This document shows, one piece after another, positions 45,846-57,790 of a stretch of 64,000 bases of DNA. Both the position numbers and the translations under genes were made by a program. The DNA is from Acanthornis magna (lineage: Eukaryota > Chordata > Aves > Passeriformes > Acanthizidae). The notes under the pieces are model-generated. The model ran no database searches, had not been told where the DNA came from, and saw only the letters and a program-made list of their open reading frames with translations. The stretch covers positions 496,001-560,000 of the forward strand of contig JAWUZG010000135.1 of NCBI GenBank assembly GCA_036785705.1. Direction: 5' to 3'. Numbering within the stretch: the stretch's first letter is position 1; each line of letters begins with the position of its first letter.

Positions 45846-46640
45846 GTAGTCTTTGCCAGACTGGCCCACATGTGCTGCCCCCTCTGTGGGGAAGTGTGGC
45901 AAACCTCAGTCAGCAGCAGCAGCGAAATGTCGCAAACCAGAAGAGGGAGGGAAGTGTATAGTCAGAATAAAAATATTAGCAAGTAGTGTTTCTTACCTCT
46001 GTCTTCCTTTCTCCTGGGAGGAAAAGGTAAAATAAGCCCCCAAAGTGCTTTGCTGTTCTGCCTGTGTGACCTGTGTTCCACTGCAGAGGTCAGAGGAGCC
46101 ATGGTGGTGCAGCTGGGTGAGAAGTGGGAGTCACAGGTAATCCTCTTTGCACTTACTCTCCAGAGGATCTCAATTTCCAGGGTAGTCTGAGGTCTGCAAT
46201 TTGAGAGTGATCCTGTAGGACAGCAACACTGAAAGGAATGTTGCAGTAGGTGGAGGGGTGCTGAGCTGTGGTGAGCCACCCCTGTGCAGTGGCACTGAGG
46301 CACACAAAGACCCAGGGAGCTGCTGGCACTGGGATGTACAGCCCACTGTGTGGTGCACACCCCTCTTCAGGGACATCAGCGTCACAGCCATGTCCTGGTG
46401 GCTTTTCCATGCCCTCAGTGCATCTCCTTGCTTGTCTTCTGTTGAGGATTCTTCAAATGATGCTGTAAGAGCAAGTACCACTTCTCCCAGGCTTCTGTGT
46501 TGTTGTTGAAGCAGGTGATGTGTGGTGGAGTGGAGCATCTTCTCAAGTGAAATGCAGCCTGTTGTCAATGAAAGGCCAGATCTGGCTCTTCTCAGCCAAA
46601 CCCTTTTTGTCAGAACTAGGAAGAACATCAGAAGCAGGCT
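45846..46640. other. GC-balanced patch with overlapping open frames
   Basis: Base composition rises here and open frames of 83-152 codons occur in several frames on both strands (the longest is minus, 46170-46628). None has a domain I recognise, and their overlap argues against coding. On the minus strand a strong acceptor (ttaccttttcctcccag) is followed by 17 purine-rich bases (45997-46013) and a GTAAGAAA donor. The patch could be an old retrocopy or repeat not identifiable by eye. Confidence 0.4.
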
Positions 46641-47110
46641 CCAGAAATGTGGAATCCACTGTATGATTGTATTTGGTTACTTAATTCAGAATTCACTCCA
46701 AAACTAGAGAAGGTCATTTTCTGACCTTTTCAGCTGAGTAAAGCTGTAGGTGCCTGTTGTCTCTCTGGAAGGGTGTGTAAAAACTCTGTTCCTCTTGGTG
46801 CAAGAAGCCATGAATGATTATCTTTCAGGAGCAGAGCATCTTTCCTCCCAGAACAGCTGGGATTAGCTCAGTAGTGAATCCATAAGCTACATGGTTTGGT
46901 TTGTTTTTTTTTCCAGAAAACCCACTTTATTTTACACCAGGCATGAAGAAGATGTAGAGGGATAATCTCTGCTCCTTTTTCACCTCTGAAAAGTAACATC
47001 ATTCAGGATGTGATTCTCCACTTGGGAATCCTTCTTACATAAAGTTGCTTACGGATTCTGGCTTTTCTACTTCATCCAAGGATTATACACACTTTGTCAG
47101 TTTTCACTGA
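46641..47110. other. Non-genic sequence
   Basis: No identifiable element. Confidence 0.55.
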
Positions 47111-47290
47111 GCTCTTTTCGCTTTTGGTATAAATACACCATTCGTATTCATGAGGGGGGAAAAAAGCAGCTTTAGTTATGCCTGTCCACGGCAAAACCTA
47201 ATTTGATTATGTTGCATAATTTAACCTTTTAAAGGCATAACCTGACCTTTTATCGGGGGAGCTGCTTTAATTAAGCTAAACCAGAGAAGA
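47111..47290. other. Possible conserved non-coding element
   Basis: Dense AT-rich regulatory-type words occur with a few surviving CpGs: cattcgtattcatgag, gtccacggcaaaacct, aatttgattatgttgcataa, taaccttttaaaggcataac, ttatcgggggagctg and ctttaattaagctaa. TAATTAA-type homeodomain cores and TTGCATAA (C/EBP/POU-like) sites sit close together. There is no repeat match and no long open frame. Of all blocks in the window this looks most like a vertebrate conserved element, but conservation was not tested. Confidence 0.35.
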
Positions 47291-49195
47291 CTGTGTCTTC
47301 TGTGCTTCTGAAAAGACAGAAGAATTTTGGAAATGCTTTACACTGCTTGGAATACAGGAGACAGCCAAGAGCCTGTGCTAAGAGATCTTGCTGAAAGAGG
47401 CATTTGTAGGAGAAAGTGAGGCTTCAAATGTGCCAGCAGTGGTGGCAGGGAAGCACCTTTCCATGTTGTCCTTGTAAGGGAGAAGATGATGCTTTTTAAC
47501 CATTCTGCACTTAACAGGCTGAATGTGGAGATGAGGTTTTGCTTCTAAGCCTCCTCTAGTTCTCAAAGCACAGGGAGTTGTCCAGCCACATCATAGCAAC
47601 TTACTTGCAGCTGAATCAGAAATCTGTATGCAAAAATCTTATTCTTGGTAATTATTCAGAAGATCTTAACATTTCCTGTGGGAGAAATGGAGGTTTCTGT
47701 AAGCCTTCATAGATTTCTTCTTTTAAAACTGCTGTTGAAGACAGTTCCACAGATAAAATCTTTTATGTCTCTTTTTCACAAATCTGTATGTGTGAGAGAA
47801 ATCAAGATAGAATCAAGATTATATGGAATGCTTCAGTAATACTACATACACATTTCATTGCTAAACTTTGTGTGTAGAAAGTGATTAGAAGTTTTAGAGT
47901 TAAGGTAAAAGAATAAAATATATTGGTTTGCATTAATGATTTATATCAAATAAGTGATCTGGTAATTAAGGTTGAAATGGTGCTTGAATTTAAATCTTAA
48001 ATTCTGGCATGCATAACTTCTCTTTCTATTTCCTAGGGTCAAAATTTCACTTATATAGTCTCAATCTTTAATTTTATTTAAAGTAGTGATTGAAGAATAA
48101 CTGTTCTTTCATAATTTCTCCTTCTAAACTTGGAAGAAGCTGTTTAGAAATTATTCATAGTCTTTTGAAAATCCTGGCCACTTTAAAACATAGTTTCCAG
48201 TAGAATTTTCTCAGCATGTGAAAAAGGGCTCAGAATTTGTACCTTTGATCCCTCTAAATGCTCTGCTGTTGTTGCATAGACCACATACTAACCATAAAAT
48301 AGAAGCCAGAGCCAGCTATCAGGTTCGGGTACATGTATGCCTTTTCCCAACTTTTCTCAGTCAAAAATTAATAGTTTTACAAGCTCCCTACCTGTAAATG
48401 TCAAGGTGTCATTTGCATAGATTTCAAAGTTTTAATCTGTCCAAATTTAAACTTGGCCAGGACCTAACAGGTTTTCAACCTGAAACTCCAAATCCAATTT
48501 CTTGGCCCATATTTATTTTACAAGGAAGATGACCTTGATATGTATGTCAATATCCTAAGCTCTTAGTTTAGCTTTTGCTAAATAAATCGACAGAATTGTG
48601 TATTTCATTATAGCACAGTCCTGACCCAGTGCAACAGGAAAATTCCTAGAAAATTCAGTGGAGCCTGATTTTCATACACTGTAGTTTGAGACCTATGTAA
48701 GAAAGAGCCCTAAAACATTGTAGCTGATGCAAAATTAGAGAATTGGCCTTGCATTTGTTTTCCTAAGTTTTCACCCATTTAGTTGACATTTTTTAGTTTC
48801 CTAAATTGTCAAGAGTATTTTGATAATTCCTTTTGCTAAGACATGAGCAGAGGAAAAGTCTGGGTTTGCGTCACTGAATATTTTCCCATTTGTGCTTCTG
48901 GACTTGAATAATCTAAGGCAAACTCACTATTTTCCTCTTTGTCATCTTCAGTGCAGCCAATGCGAAAGAGCTGAGATTAGGAAACTTCTTATGTGATAAG
49001 AACTCCAGCAATTATAATGTTGGGTTTTCACTTCTTAATACTCCCTTCTATTTCCTGTGAACATCAACATACTCAACAATTTATGCCCCATTGAAAGTCC
49101 AGTATTTGATAGTTTAGACAGAAACTTTCTTTTTCTGCAATGTGCAGTTTCTCTTCCTATACTGGAATCTTTAAATACTCAGTTGGCAATTCCTA
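47291..49195. other. Non-genic AT-rich sequence
   Basis: No identifiable gene, RNA or repeat. Confidence 0.6.
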
Positions 49196-49345
49196 TTATA
49201 GTTGATTATTTGGACCAGGCAAATTGCCGAATAAAAGGTTTGTAAATGATCTGCTTTATATTTGTGCGGTCCTCAAAGGACTGAAATTTGCTTTGGGGAA
49301 AAGCAAACGACCAAGTAATAACATTTTCTTTTTTTTAAAGCACTG
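49196..49345. other. Possible conserved non-coding element
   Basis: The words gcaaattgccgaataaaagg, ttgtgcggtcctcaaagga and agcaaacgaccaagtaataa keep CpGs within AT-rich sequence and show TAAT, TTGC and E2F-like words close together. A 107-codon frame (49224-49547) crosses it without any recognisable domain. Judged by texture only. Confidence 0.3.
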
Positions 49346-51945
49346 CCAGAAACTTAATTTCAGAGAGCTTTTTATTATTAAATTTCCCAGCCTTCCTTTC
49401 AAGCACGTTATTAGGAACATGGTTCATTTATTTGGGAGAGGGAGGAAAGCACTGAAGAAGGGGGAGATAAAGGTGAAAAGCAAGCTCATTAATTCATATT
49501 GTGATCTAAGTGTAGAGTTCATGTTGGCAACAATTTCAGTTTTCTAATGTGCAGTCATTGTGAAAGACTGATTCTAACATGCAAACCTCAAAGAAGTGAG
49601 AAAATTGTTTCTCTTCTTTTTTGGAGCTCATTTATATTGAAATTTTTAAGGCCTTTGGAATTTTCAAGTGGTTCTCCTAGAGCAGGTGAAAAAGACCTTT
49701 GCTCTTTAACAGAAGGAGCCAGAGAAATCAAGCTTTTGCTTGTTTTACTTACAAACTAGATGCAGCTTTGAGCACTGGGCTTGAGTTTGATGCTGTTAGA
49801 AAAGTGAAGTCTAGGTAATAGATATAACGCAAGGAGGAACTGATCATTCTTCTGGGTTGTGGTCTGTAAATGTCTTTTTGTTTATTTCTATTCATGGCTT
49901 AGCAGTTGGCACCTAACTTTTAGGAAGAGAGCATTTGTCTCCAGCCTACAAAATAAAGCTGTCCTGGAAGGGTGCGACAAAGGAGGTCAGTGCTGCTATT
50001 AGTTACATAATAAATGCTTTTTTTCTTCTCAGTGAAAGGCAGAAATTCTGTGAGCCCACTTAAAGCATGGGGACAATCCAAAGCCTAAGTTTGTCCATGA
50101 CAGCTGAGAAAGCTGACTGGAAACTGGAACTTCCATTCCCCAGGAGAGCTGAACATTTTTTAATTTTCTGTCATTCTACTTGGAAAAATTAGCATTCTAT
50201 AATATGCTGGTTTAGGGGCATAGAAATATTTCAAGTTCAGTATTGTTCAAATTGACAAGAATGTTCCTATTTCTTCTGTTTGTTTACCAAACCTAATCTG
50301 ATTAAATTAATATTTTCAAGAGCAAACAGCTTTCTCAAGAAATGCCTTTGCTATTTGTTATCAGGGGATTGTGGACACATTTCTCTAAGCGAAGGCCATA
50401 ATTTTCTGTCCATTCAATTTAACTACTTTTCTGCTTTTTCTGTGGACCATCCAAGCTGGAGCTCTGAGCTGTTGGCTGTCCCTCCCCAGCAGCTGTTTCT
50501 GTAGTGTGTGGGTCTTGTCAAGGAAAACACTGAATACGTTCCTGCTTTCCTTAGCACCATTGATGAGATGTTTCTGGCTTCCTGAAATCACTGTCAGGCA
50601 CAGGGAGAGCTCTGAGGAGCCGTGTGCTCCTGGTGCTTTTAGAATTTGAGATCAGGAAAACTCTTCTATTCCACTTTACTTGCTTGAGCTCATTCCTCAA
50701 AACACTTGCTGCTGCCTTATTTATACGACTTTTTCAGGCCTCCTTGTTGCAGATTTTGTCTTTCCCAGGGTTTAGTCTTTCTGGCAGCCTGATTAGTATT
50801 TTGCATGCTTATTCTCTCTGAGCATAACCCACGGGCAGTTACTGTGCTGCAAGACTAAGGACAGGGCTGCTCTACAACGAGTGGTCTTGTTCAATGGGAA
50901 AGGATGGATCTGCAATGGCAACTGGGTGGGGGCAGCAGTGCAGACGATGTACTTCTTACAAGTGGCTCATGGTGGGCTAGGAAAGTGTGACAGACAGCAC
51001 AGGCCTGAAGGAATGCACCATACTCTTTTAGAAATCACAAAGATAGTAACAATCAGCTGGGGGGAGGCAGCTGGAGCAAGGCAGAATAGGCACATTTTGC
51101 TTTCCTGTCTCACAAAGAGGTTCTGTGGGGTAGAGCAGGTACAAGCTGTCAGGTGTACCTTCAGGTGTTTGGGGGATGCAGTGTTACAGCATTAGTGTGA
51201 AAAGTGAAAAAGCTATTGGCACTTTTGCAAGAAATGGAGGGGAAAAACCTTGCCACCACTATTCAACAACGCTAAAAAATCCCAAACAAAACAATTTTTG
51301 TGAAAGTTTGCTCTAGAGAAACACAGAGAAAAGTTTTGGAAAACAATCTGGTGCCAATATGTAGAGTATATGTAGTAGTTTTTTTACTGTAAATCGGGTC
51401 CTGTTGCATAATTTTTTCCTCTGACCTTCACTTTTCTATGAACTTTGCAAACCCCATATAAGATGATGGGATTCTGATGGGGAAACACTTCCTGAAATCT
51501 TCTGCTAGGCTTCTTTTTTATTTTCTTCTTAAACCTATAGCTGTGTATCTTTTAGCATAATGTGGACTGTTTGGACTGTTTAATTTGCCTGGTATGTCCT
51601 TCTTGTCCTGGTGTTGCTAGAGTAAAAAGTGAGGTTGTTTAGTCCTGTTGCATCAGAACATTGCCTTGCTGGTTTTTGCAGCCTATTTCTGGGGCTGTTC
51701 TGGTTGGAAGGACTCTTTCTGGAACATGGTTGGCATTGTCAATAGTATTTCAAAGGAAGAGCTCTCAAAGGAGCATTTACCACGAAAATCAATCTTCCTT
51801 CACTCTTCTGGGTATACATCACCTGATGTGTTTACTCTTTTCATGGCTGATGATTTGCAGACATCCCATATTCTACAAATATACTTATCCCTACACAGCT
51901 CCTCCATCTGACAACATCACAGTTTATAGCAGAAAGTCTTGTTAT
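49346..51945. other. Non-genic sequence
   Basis: Open frames up to 104 codons (50881-51195) without recognisable domains. A trivial 9-bp tandem (GGACTGTTT twice, 51564-51581) is present. No mobile element is recognised. Confidence 0.6.
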
Positions 51946-52175
51946 TAGTCCCAAAGCTTCTGACCTTGCACACTCCTATTAAATTTCATCCCATTTCTAT
52001 TACCCTTCCAGATAATCCAGCCCCTGCTCTGTGAACCCCCAACTCTCCCTCCAGACATGTAGGTCTCAGGGAATCTATTTGTTTGTTTTTATACTTTTGT
52101 GCCAGTCATTAATACAAGTATTAAGTGAGATTGGTCTCAACCCCCGAGGGTTTTTCATTATTAACCTTCCTGAAG
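51946..52175. repeat. Probable old dispersed repeat, family not assigned
   Basis: The wording 'taaatttcatcccatttcta' followed later by 'cattaatacaagtattaagt' and 'gagattggtctcaa' closely recalls a text that recurs at many places in sauropsid genomes (a LINE-like piece normally continuing '...ccctgagggactccactagt'). I recognise the pattern but cannot name the family or orientation with confidence. A repeat search would settle it. Confidence 0.35.
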
Positions 52176-55100
52176 TTTAACAATTCCCTTCCTGCCACAT
52201 GCTCCTCTAACAGGCTATAGCTAAGGGGAGGGCAAGCCTGCCCTGGCCCCTGTGACCCCTTTCAGCAGATGCCTTTGGGGCACAGGGCAGGCTGCCCTTT
52301 CCCTGATCGCCACTGGGAAGCCTTGGAGGAGGAGCTGCTGGAGCAGAGCTGACAAGTTCACATGGTGAGCTCTGCCTCTGCAGCCAGGAGAGGCAGAGAG
52401 ACACAGCCAGCCTTTGGAGATGGCAGGGGGATATATGAAAGGGCAGCAAGAAAGGCCTTGTAGAATTTTCTTTGATCCAGGAAATGAGCAGGTATTGCTC
52501 AGCTGAAAGCCTGGCTGGAGGAAAGGGCCTGCCCTGCCAGGGCACCGAGGCTGGGGGAGAGATTTATTTGCAGTCCCCTTTGCTTTCACTCTTTCACTCA
52601 GCAGAGATGAGGACAGATATTTCTTCTGTTAATAGAGTTTACTGCTCCAGCTGGCATTCGAACAAAACCACCTTTCTGAGATGCTGAGGTACTCCACTCA
52701 GGCAATAGATCTCAGCACTTAATCCTAAAACCTCCTGTTGATTTGAGGTCTGCTAGAGTTACAAAAGAATAAAAAAAATAAAGTAGAAAGCTGAGAAACA
52801 ACCTCCCTTTCACCAGGCGGTACAACATAAGGCATTGTACTAAATCTGACTAAAGGTGTTTTTAGCAACACAGAACTTGCAGAGTCTTGCAGTGCCAAAT
52901 GTGTGAGTCTAGTGTGTTGAATTTGTTAGTTTATTGATGGTTGCACACATTTAGTCTTTTGGAAGAATAAATTACTCAGTATAACAATACACAGTAATGA
53001 TAGCCTTTTCTGACTTTGTGTGGTCAGAAATGATGTATAGAGACAAAATGCTAAACACCATGTTTTGTGGACAATAATTGTTAGGAGTAAAGTGTGTTTT
53101 CTTTTGTTACAACACTTACGAACATGTCAAAGTTGAGATACCATACTGATGCTTGTGCTGATACTTAGCACTTTGCATGTTCACAGCCCTGTACAAACAT
53201 TAATGAACCAATGTAAACAGTCATTTTCATCATGTGGCTTAATATAATAAGGCATTGTGAACCTTGTTTTGCCTCTGTATGCACAAGGGATTGTAATTTA
53301 CGCTCCTTTCCATGCGCAATGAAGGCTATTCCTGTCATCTACCCTCTCACAATCATCCTTTTCCTGTGCAGTTCCCACTGAAGGGGGGGACAGGGCTCTA
53401 AAGAGCCTGGGCCATAATTTGATTGGCTCTCTTCCAGCTTTCTAGATGGTGCCAGTTTGCTCCAGGCTTCCTCTGTGCTATATCATTGCAAATCCCTTTT
53501 TGAGGGGTGTCGTTTCCCCCACATCTGGAATTACCTCTCTCACTGCACTGCCAGAAATAAAAGCCCACCTGCATTTCAAAAGTGCATGTCTGCTACGTTG
53601 TCTTACACATTTGTCAGCAGGAAAGCACTGCCTGCATTGTGCTATTTTTTAAAATTTATTTTCTTTTAGAATGTTAGTTACCCTTTTGCTTCAAGCTAGG
53701 AGTATGTGCATCTATTTTGCCAGCATGATTTCAAAGAGCTGTATTTCAGATATTAAGTGTGCACTCTCAGGACTTGCAAGAGCTCGAGCAAGTAAATTAG
53801 CAGACCAGAATGAAGTCAAGTGAAGTACCAAAGGGCTCCAGATACTTTAGGATTACAGCAGAAAGCATAATATGAGGGCCAGCTCTCCCAGTTGTTGAAA
53901 GTGTGCTTGGAGAGAGGTGAGAAGACACCAGCCTCTACCAGCTGGTGCTAAGTCCCACAGCACTGATTACAAGCTGAAGAAATCTTTACTGGTGGTATCT
54001 CCATATCATACCCAGCTGTGAGCAGGGAATTGCCTTTGTAGCCAAACTGGCCATGTCCTGTGAAACCAGAGGATTTATTGACTTCATGGCAAGATCAGGC
54101 TCTTTTGCCTCCAGGAATGGTTAGCCTCTTTGCACAAAAGGTTAAGGTGAAAGGTGTGGGTGTTAATGTTATTTATGCTGTTAGTGGACTACAGAGTTCC
54201 ACACTGGCTAAAATGTGATGAATTGAGCAGAAATAATTGAAGTCTGTGTCCTGCACAGTGTTGAGGGGAGACATGCACCTGACAGCTGATACAGTTAAGC
54301 ATTTGCAGCTTAAAGGTGCATATCCTCTGTGCTTCTTGGGGAGCAAACAGGAGTTGAATTATTCACGTTATTCAGTGCAGATGTCTGGCTTTTAGTCTCA
54401 TCATTCATCATTGCTCAGCAAACACCTGTGTTCATACATTGCATCATAAATACTGCAAAATGAATTGTGAATTTTATGCTCCTTGAATAGAACTCGGACT
54501 CACAGCCACACAATAAGATGCACAATGACCATGCTGTATTACTTGTTAAGTATATATTGGAGAATAATGGTTGAACCCAGTTATTTCTGGATATATGAGA
54601 GAGATATTTCTGGATTTTTTTTTTTTTATACTTAATACACCCTGGGCCAGCAGGGGATTGTGCTCTGTTGGGCTAGACTTAGGCATGCCAAAATCATGTC
54701 TGTGATGAGACTCCCTGTAATGCTATTTTTAAATTTATTGATTGAAGGGGCTAAAGTAGGTCTGTAATTTGTTTTATCCTGTAATTTTGAAAGCAACAAC
54801 TTTAAGAAGTCTCATTCATATTGATAGCCACAGTGATGAGCTCAGGAACTGAATGTAGGGCCAGACAAGAATTCCACAGGTCAAAGGTACAAACCTTGTA
54901 AAAAATCCTGAATTATTCTGGCCTTTCTTGGGAAGAAAGGTAAAGAAAAATTCCATATCTACTTGGACAAAGAACTGCTTTCAAAACATACCTTAAGAAG
55001 TGGACAAAAAGCTTAAAGCAAATGAAAAACACAGCTTTATTGTTGCAGTTAGGAAAAACGAGGATAAAATTAAATTGCTGCACTGGTTTAAATCTTGCAA

Positions 55101-55190
55101 AATAGGTGAAAAGAGTAGTACCTTATGTATATCAGTTCATCAGTCATAAGAAACTGGCTGGTCAAGTCACTAGAGTAAAAGGACTCTAAA
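52176..55190. other. Non-genic sequence
   Basis: 52200-52600 is GC-balanced with minus-strand frames of 112 and 122 codons that overlap in different frames and match nothing known. A run of 13 T lies at 54615-54627, and 'atttctggat' is repeated at about 54583 and 54606. 54160-54480 has a mixed texture that could be partly conserved. Confidence 0.55.
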
Positions 55191-55470
55191 ATAAGTTGAA
55201 AGAGACCTCCAGGAGGTCATCTAGTACAGTCCCTTGTTCAGAGCAGGTCTGATTAGATCAGGTTTCTGTGTCAGGGCTGTGTCCACTCAAATCTTGAATA
55301 TCTCCAAAGAGGGAGATCTGCAGCTCCTCTGGGCAAGCTGCAATATTTGACCACCTTGTCTTAAAAAACCTTGTCTTAAAAAATGTTTTCTTAAAAAAGG
55401 TTCAACAGAACTGTATTGCAGTGGCTGGGGACAGATAACAAGAACTGTTGATGGAGTGTGAGCCACCACT
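55191..55470 (-). mobile_element. CR1 LINE, 3' UTR and end of ORF2
   Basis: On the plus strand, 'gagacctccaggaggtcatc', 'tagtacagtcccttgttcag', 'tgtccactcaaatcttgaat' and 'ctctgggcaagctgcaatat' are the reverse complement of a CR1 3' region. On the minus strand the peptide SPSLEIFK (near 55290-55315), preceded by LAQRSCR, corresponds to the C-terminal LPREVVxSPSLEVFK motif of CR1 ORF2. The octamer tail at the 3' end is lost or decayed. The upstream part (plus-strand side beyond 55350) is disturbed by a local tandem duplication. Confidence 0.85.
55353..55397. repeat. Three tandem 15-bp units inside the CR1 copy
   Basis: ACCTTGTCTTAAAAA occurs twice in a row (55353-55367 and 55368-55382), and a diverged third unit, ATGTTTTCTTAAAAA, follows (55383-55397). 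In the CR1 consensus this region occurs once, so the expansion happened after insertion. Confidence 0.9.
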
Positions 55471-55660
55471 CCAAGAGATTTCCACCAGTCTGGAAATGAC
55501 TGACCGGTGTGTACTGGTGTGTTCTGCTAAGCCATACCATAAACCACCACCAGCAGCCACTAGTGACGTGCTGACGAAAAAAGAAAATGACACTTGAAAG
55601 TTATTGGCTTAGGAATTTCCAGAGTGGGTTTTTTTAAATGTAGCTCAAGTCCCGCTAGAG
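55471..55660. other. Spacer between opposed CR1 pieces
   Basis: Sequence with no clear match. It may contain further decayed CR1 sequence on the minus strand. Confidence 0.4.
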
Positions 55661-55920
55661 GTGAAATCAAAGTGGAGCAGGTACAAAGCAGGGCTGTGAA
55701 AATGATTGATTATGGGCAATAGGGAGGAATCAGAGTGTTTGGCTGTTCAGAGAAGTCAAATGAAGTCTTTGAAAGGCTTCTTACTGCTCTCTGTAAGTTC
55801 ATTACTGCTAATAGGTATAATGGGAAGAAATAGATGAAGACTGTTAATTAGAAAAAGGTTTTAAACAAGAACATGGTGAGGCCTTGGAGCAGCTTTCAGA
55901 AGGAGCAGTTGTAAAAATAC
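55661..55920 (+). mobile_element. Degraded CR1-type LINE remnant (C-terminal ORF2)
   Basis: 'gtggagcaggtacaaagcag' and 'ggctgtgaaaatgattga' match the VEQVQRRAxKMI region of CR1. 'ttggctgttcagagaagtca' matches the GLFSLEKR region. 'acatggtgaggccttggagc' corresponds to 'gtggtgaggcactggaac'. The order is correct on the plus strand, with many substitutions and indels. It overlaps in consensus position with the minus-strand copy at 55191-55470, so the two are separate insertions. Confidence 0.65.
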
Positions 55921-57430
55921 ACGAAACAGAAACAAAACCAAATGGACTTTGACATGGCGGTCTGCAGGGGCAGTCTTTTGCTCAATATTCAATTTGTGAT
56001 TTCAGGGTAGACATTGTGTTTGGGGGTAATTTGCCTGGCATTTCAGTACGTATGGTAGCATTTTAGTTGTGCCTGTCACGCTCTGTTATTTCCTGAGCAC
56101 AGGAGGAGTAACAGCGTGTCTGCAATTTGCTTGGCAAATCCCAGGTGCTCCCCAGTGCCTGCACCTTGCATGCATGTGGAAGGGCTTGGCAAATCACACA
56201 AAGGTCGCAGTGCAGGAAGCCCACGTTAGGCTAGGGACTTTGCTGGTGTTTCAGTTCACTGGGAATGATCTTTGTCTGTACATTTCTGCTGAGGAAGTCC
56301 AAAATAAAAATATGTTAGTCCATAATAAGAGACATTTGTGAAAGAGACTGAAGGATTTGTACTCAGTGTGTATGCTGGGCCCCTATGCTTTCCAACTCAG
56401 AGTATTTTTCCATGACTAAACAAAAATAGCCATTTCCTTAGAATAGTGACTGAATTTTTTTCAATTGTATGTTTTATATGGCATAATTATATGCCCTTAC
56501 AAGCAATTTAAGCCAAATAATGCAATTGAAAGTTTAGCTAGTGCTTTTTAATCCACTTAAGAGTTTTGTTTTTGATAGCCTGGTAGTGAAGCAAACTAAA
56601 TTAAAGTGAATTCCACATGAAAGATGGTTCTAGTATTTGTGATTGTGAGGTAATGACTTGAAATTCTCCATAGTTGCAGCATTTCTGTATTTTGTATTTA
56701 ATTTTAAAACTGTTATGGTTTTAGTGGCCATAAATGGAACAGAGTAATATGAGAGAATTGATGAAACAGATATTTGACTGGAAAATAACAGGTTAATGTT
56801 AAATGTATCTGTAACAATGAGGAGGCTTAGGCAAAATGCAGAAATATCAATAAGCAAATAGTAAGAGGCAATGGATGACCTGTGAGATCAAAATAAGGAA
56901 AAGAATGGAAATATTAAAGAATAGTGAAGATGCTTATTTTGGAACAGGAAAGTATTAAGGAAGTTATCAAAAGAATAGTTTCTATTCCAGTGTTTAAAAT
57001 TCAAAAAGAGAGATTAGAAAATAGCAGTGCTGATGAGAAATGGAATGATCAATGGTTTGGAAAGGCATATGCTGCTAAAAAAGAAAACAGAAGCTTCCTG
57101 TCTAAAAGGGGATGTCTGCCAGATAATCAGCTGACGTTTGCATCGAGGTCAGTCACCAACAGTGACTGCAGCATCTCTAAGTTTTTGGACAAGAAAAGTG
57201 TTTGAACTAGATTGATCCGTAAGAGTATTTACGCTGAATTCATGGAACTGCAGACTAAGTTGTATGAGCCCCTGTTGTGTTGGTTTAGATCAGGTTTTGC
57301 CTAGCAAAGTTCAGCATTATTGTATTTTTTGTCACTGGGAGTTTTTATTTATGTGCAAAGCTAAAAATAATGGCATATGTAGTGCATTTCAAATGTCACC
57401 TTTTAGCACAAGCACAGACTTTCAACTCTG
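55921..57430. other. Non-genic sequence
   Basis: Unique AT-rich sequence. Open frames of 90 and 93 codons (56069-56341, 56924-57205) lack recognisable domains. Confidence 0.6.
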
Positions 57431-57790
57431 CTGACCACTGAGCTTCTGAGATTATTTGTTGGGATGAATGACCCTATCCAAAGCACAGATTGGATAAATC
57501 CATGCAAATTTGCCAGCTTCTGGAACAAAACTTTCATCAATTTCTTGTAGCGTTTTGCATATAATTGCATGTATGATCACAGCTATTATTGTGGCTGTTT
57601 CTAAGTGGTTTTTGTGCTGCCAACGTGAATGAGTGTTTGATGTCTGGAGAAAGGAGTGTTTTTGCAAATGAAATCTGGAGGTTTTGCATCACCGTACTGG
57701 GAAAAGCTGAAAGCAAGGTGATCAACCACACTGCAGCTTTCATGTGCCAGCTTTCATCCTGGCACCAATACATTTCAACATGAGGGAGAG
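57431..57790. other. Possible conserved non-coding element
   Basis: About 350 bp of non-repetitive sequence with closely spaced octamer/homeodomain-like words: aatccatgcaaatttgccag, cgttttgcatataattgcat, gatcacagctattattgtgg and tttttgcaaatgaaatctgg. A few CpGs survive (gtagcg, caacgtg, caccgta). Open frames of 64-78 codons exist on both strands at once, as often happens in constrained non-coding DNA. No conservation data were available. Confidence 0.35.

Noticed and set aside
46170..46628. 152-codon minus-strand frame
   Set aside because: Overlaps other frames on both strands in a GC-balanced patch; no domain signature.
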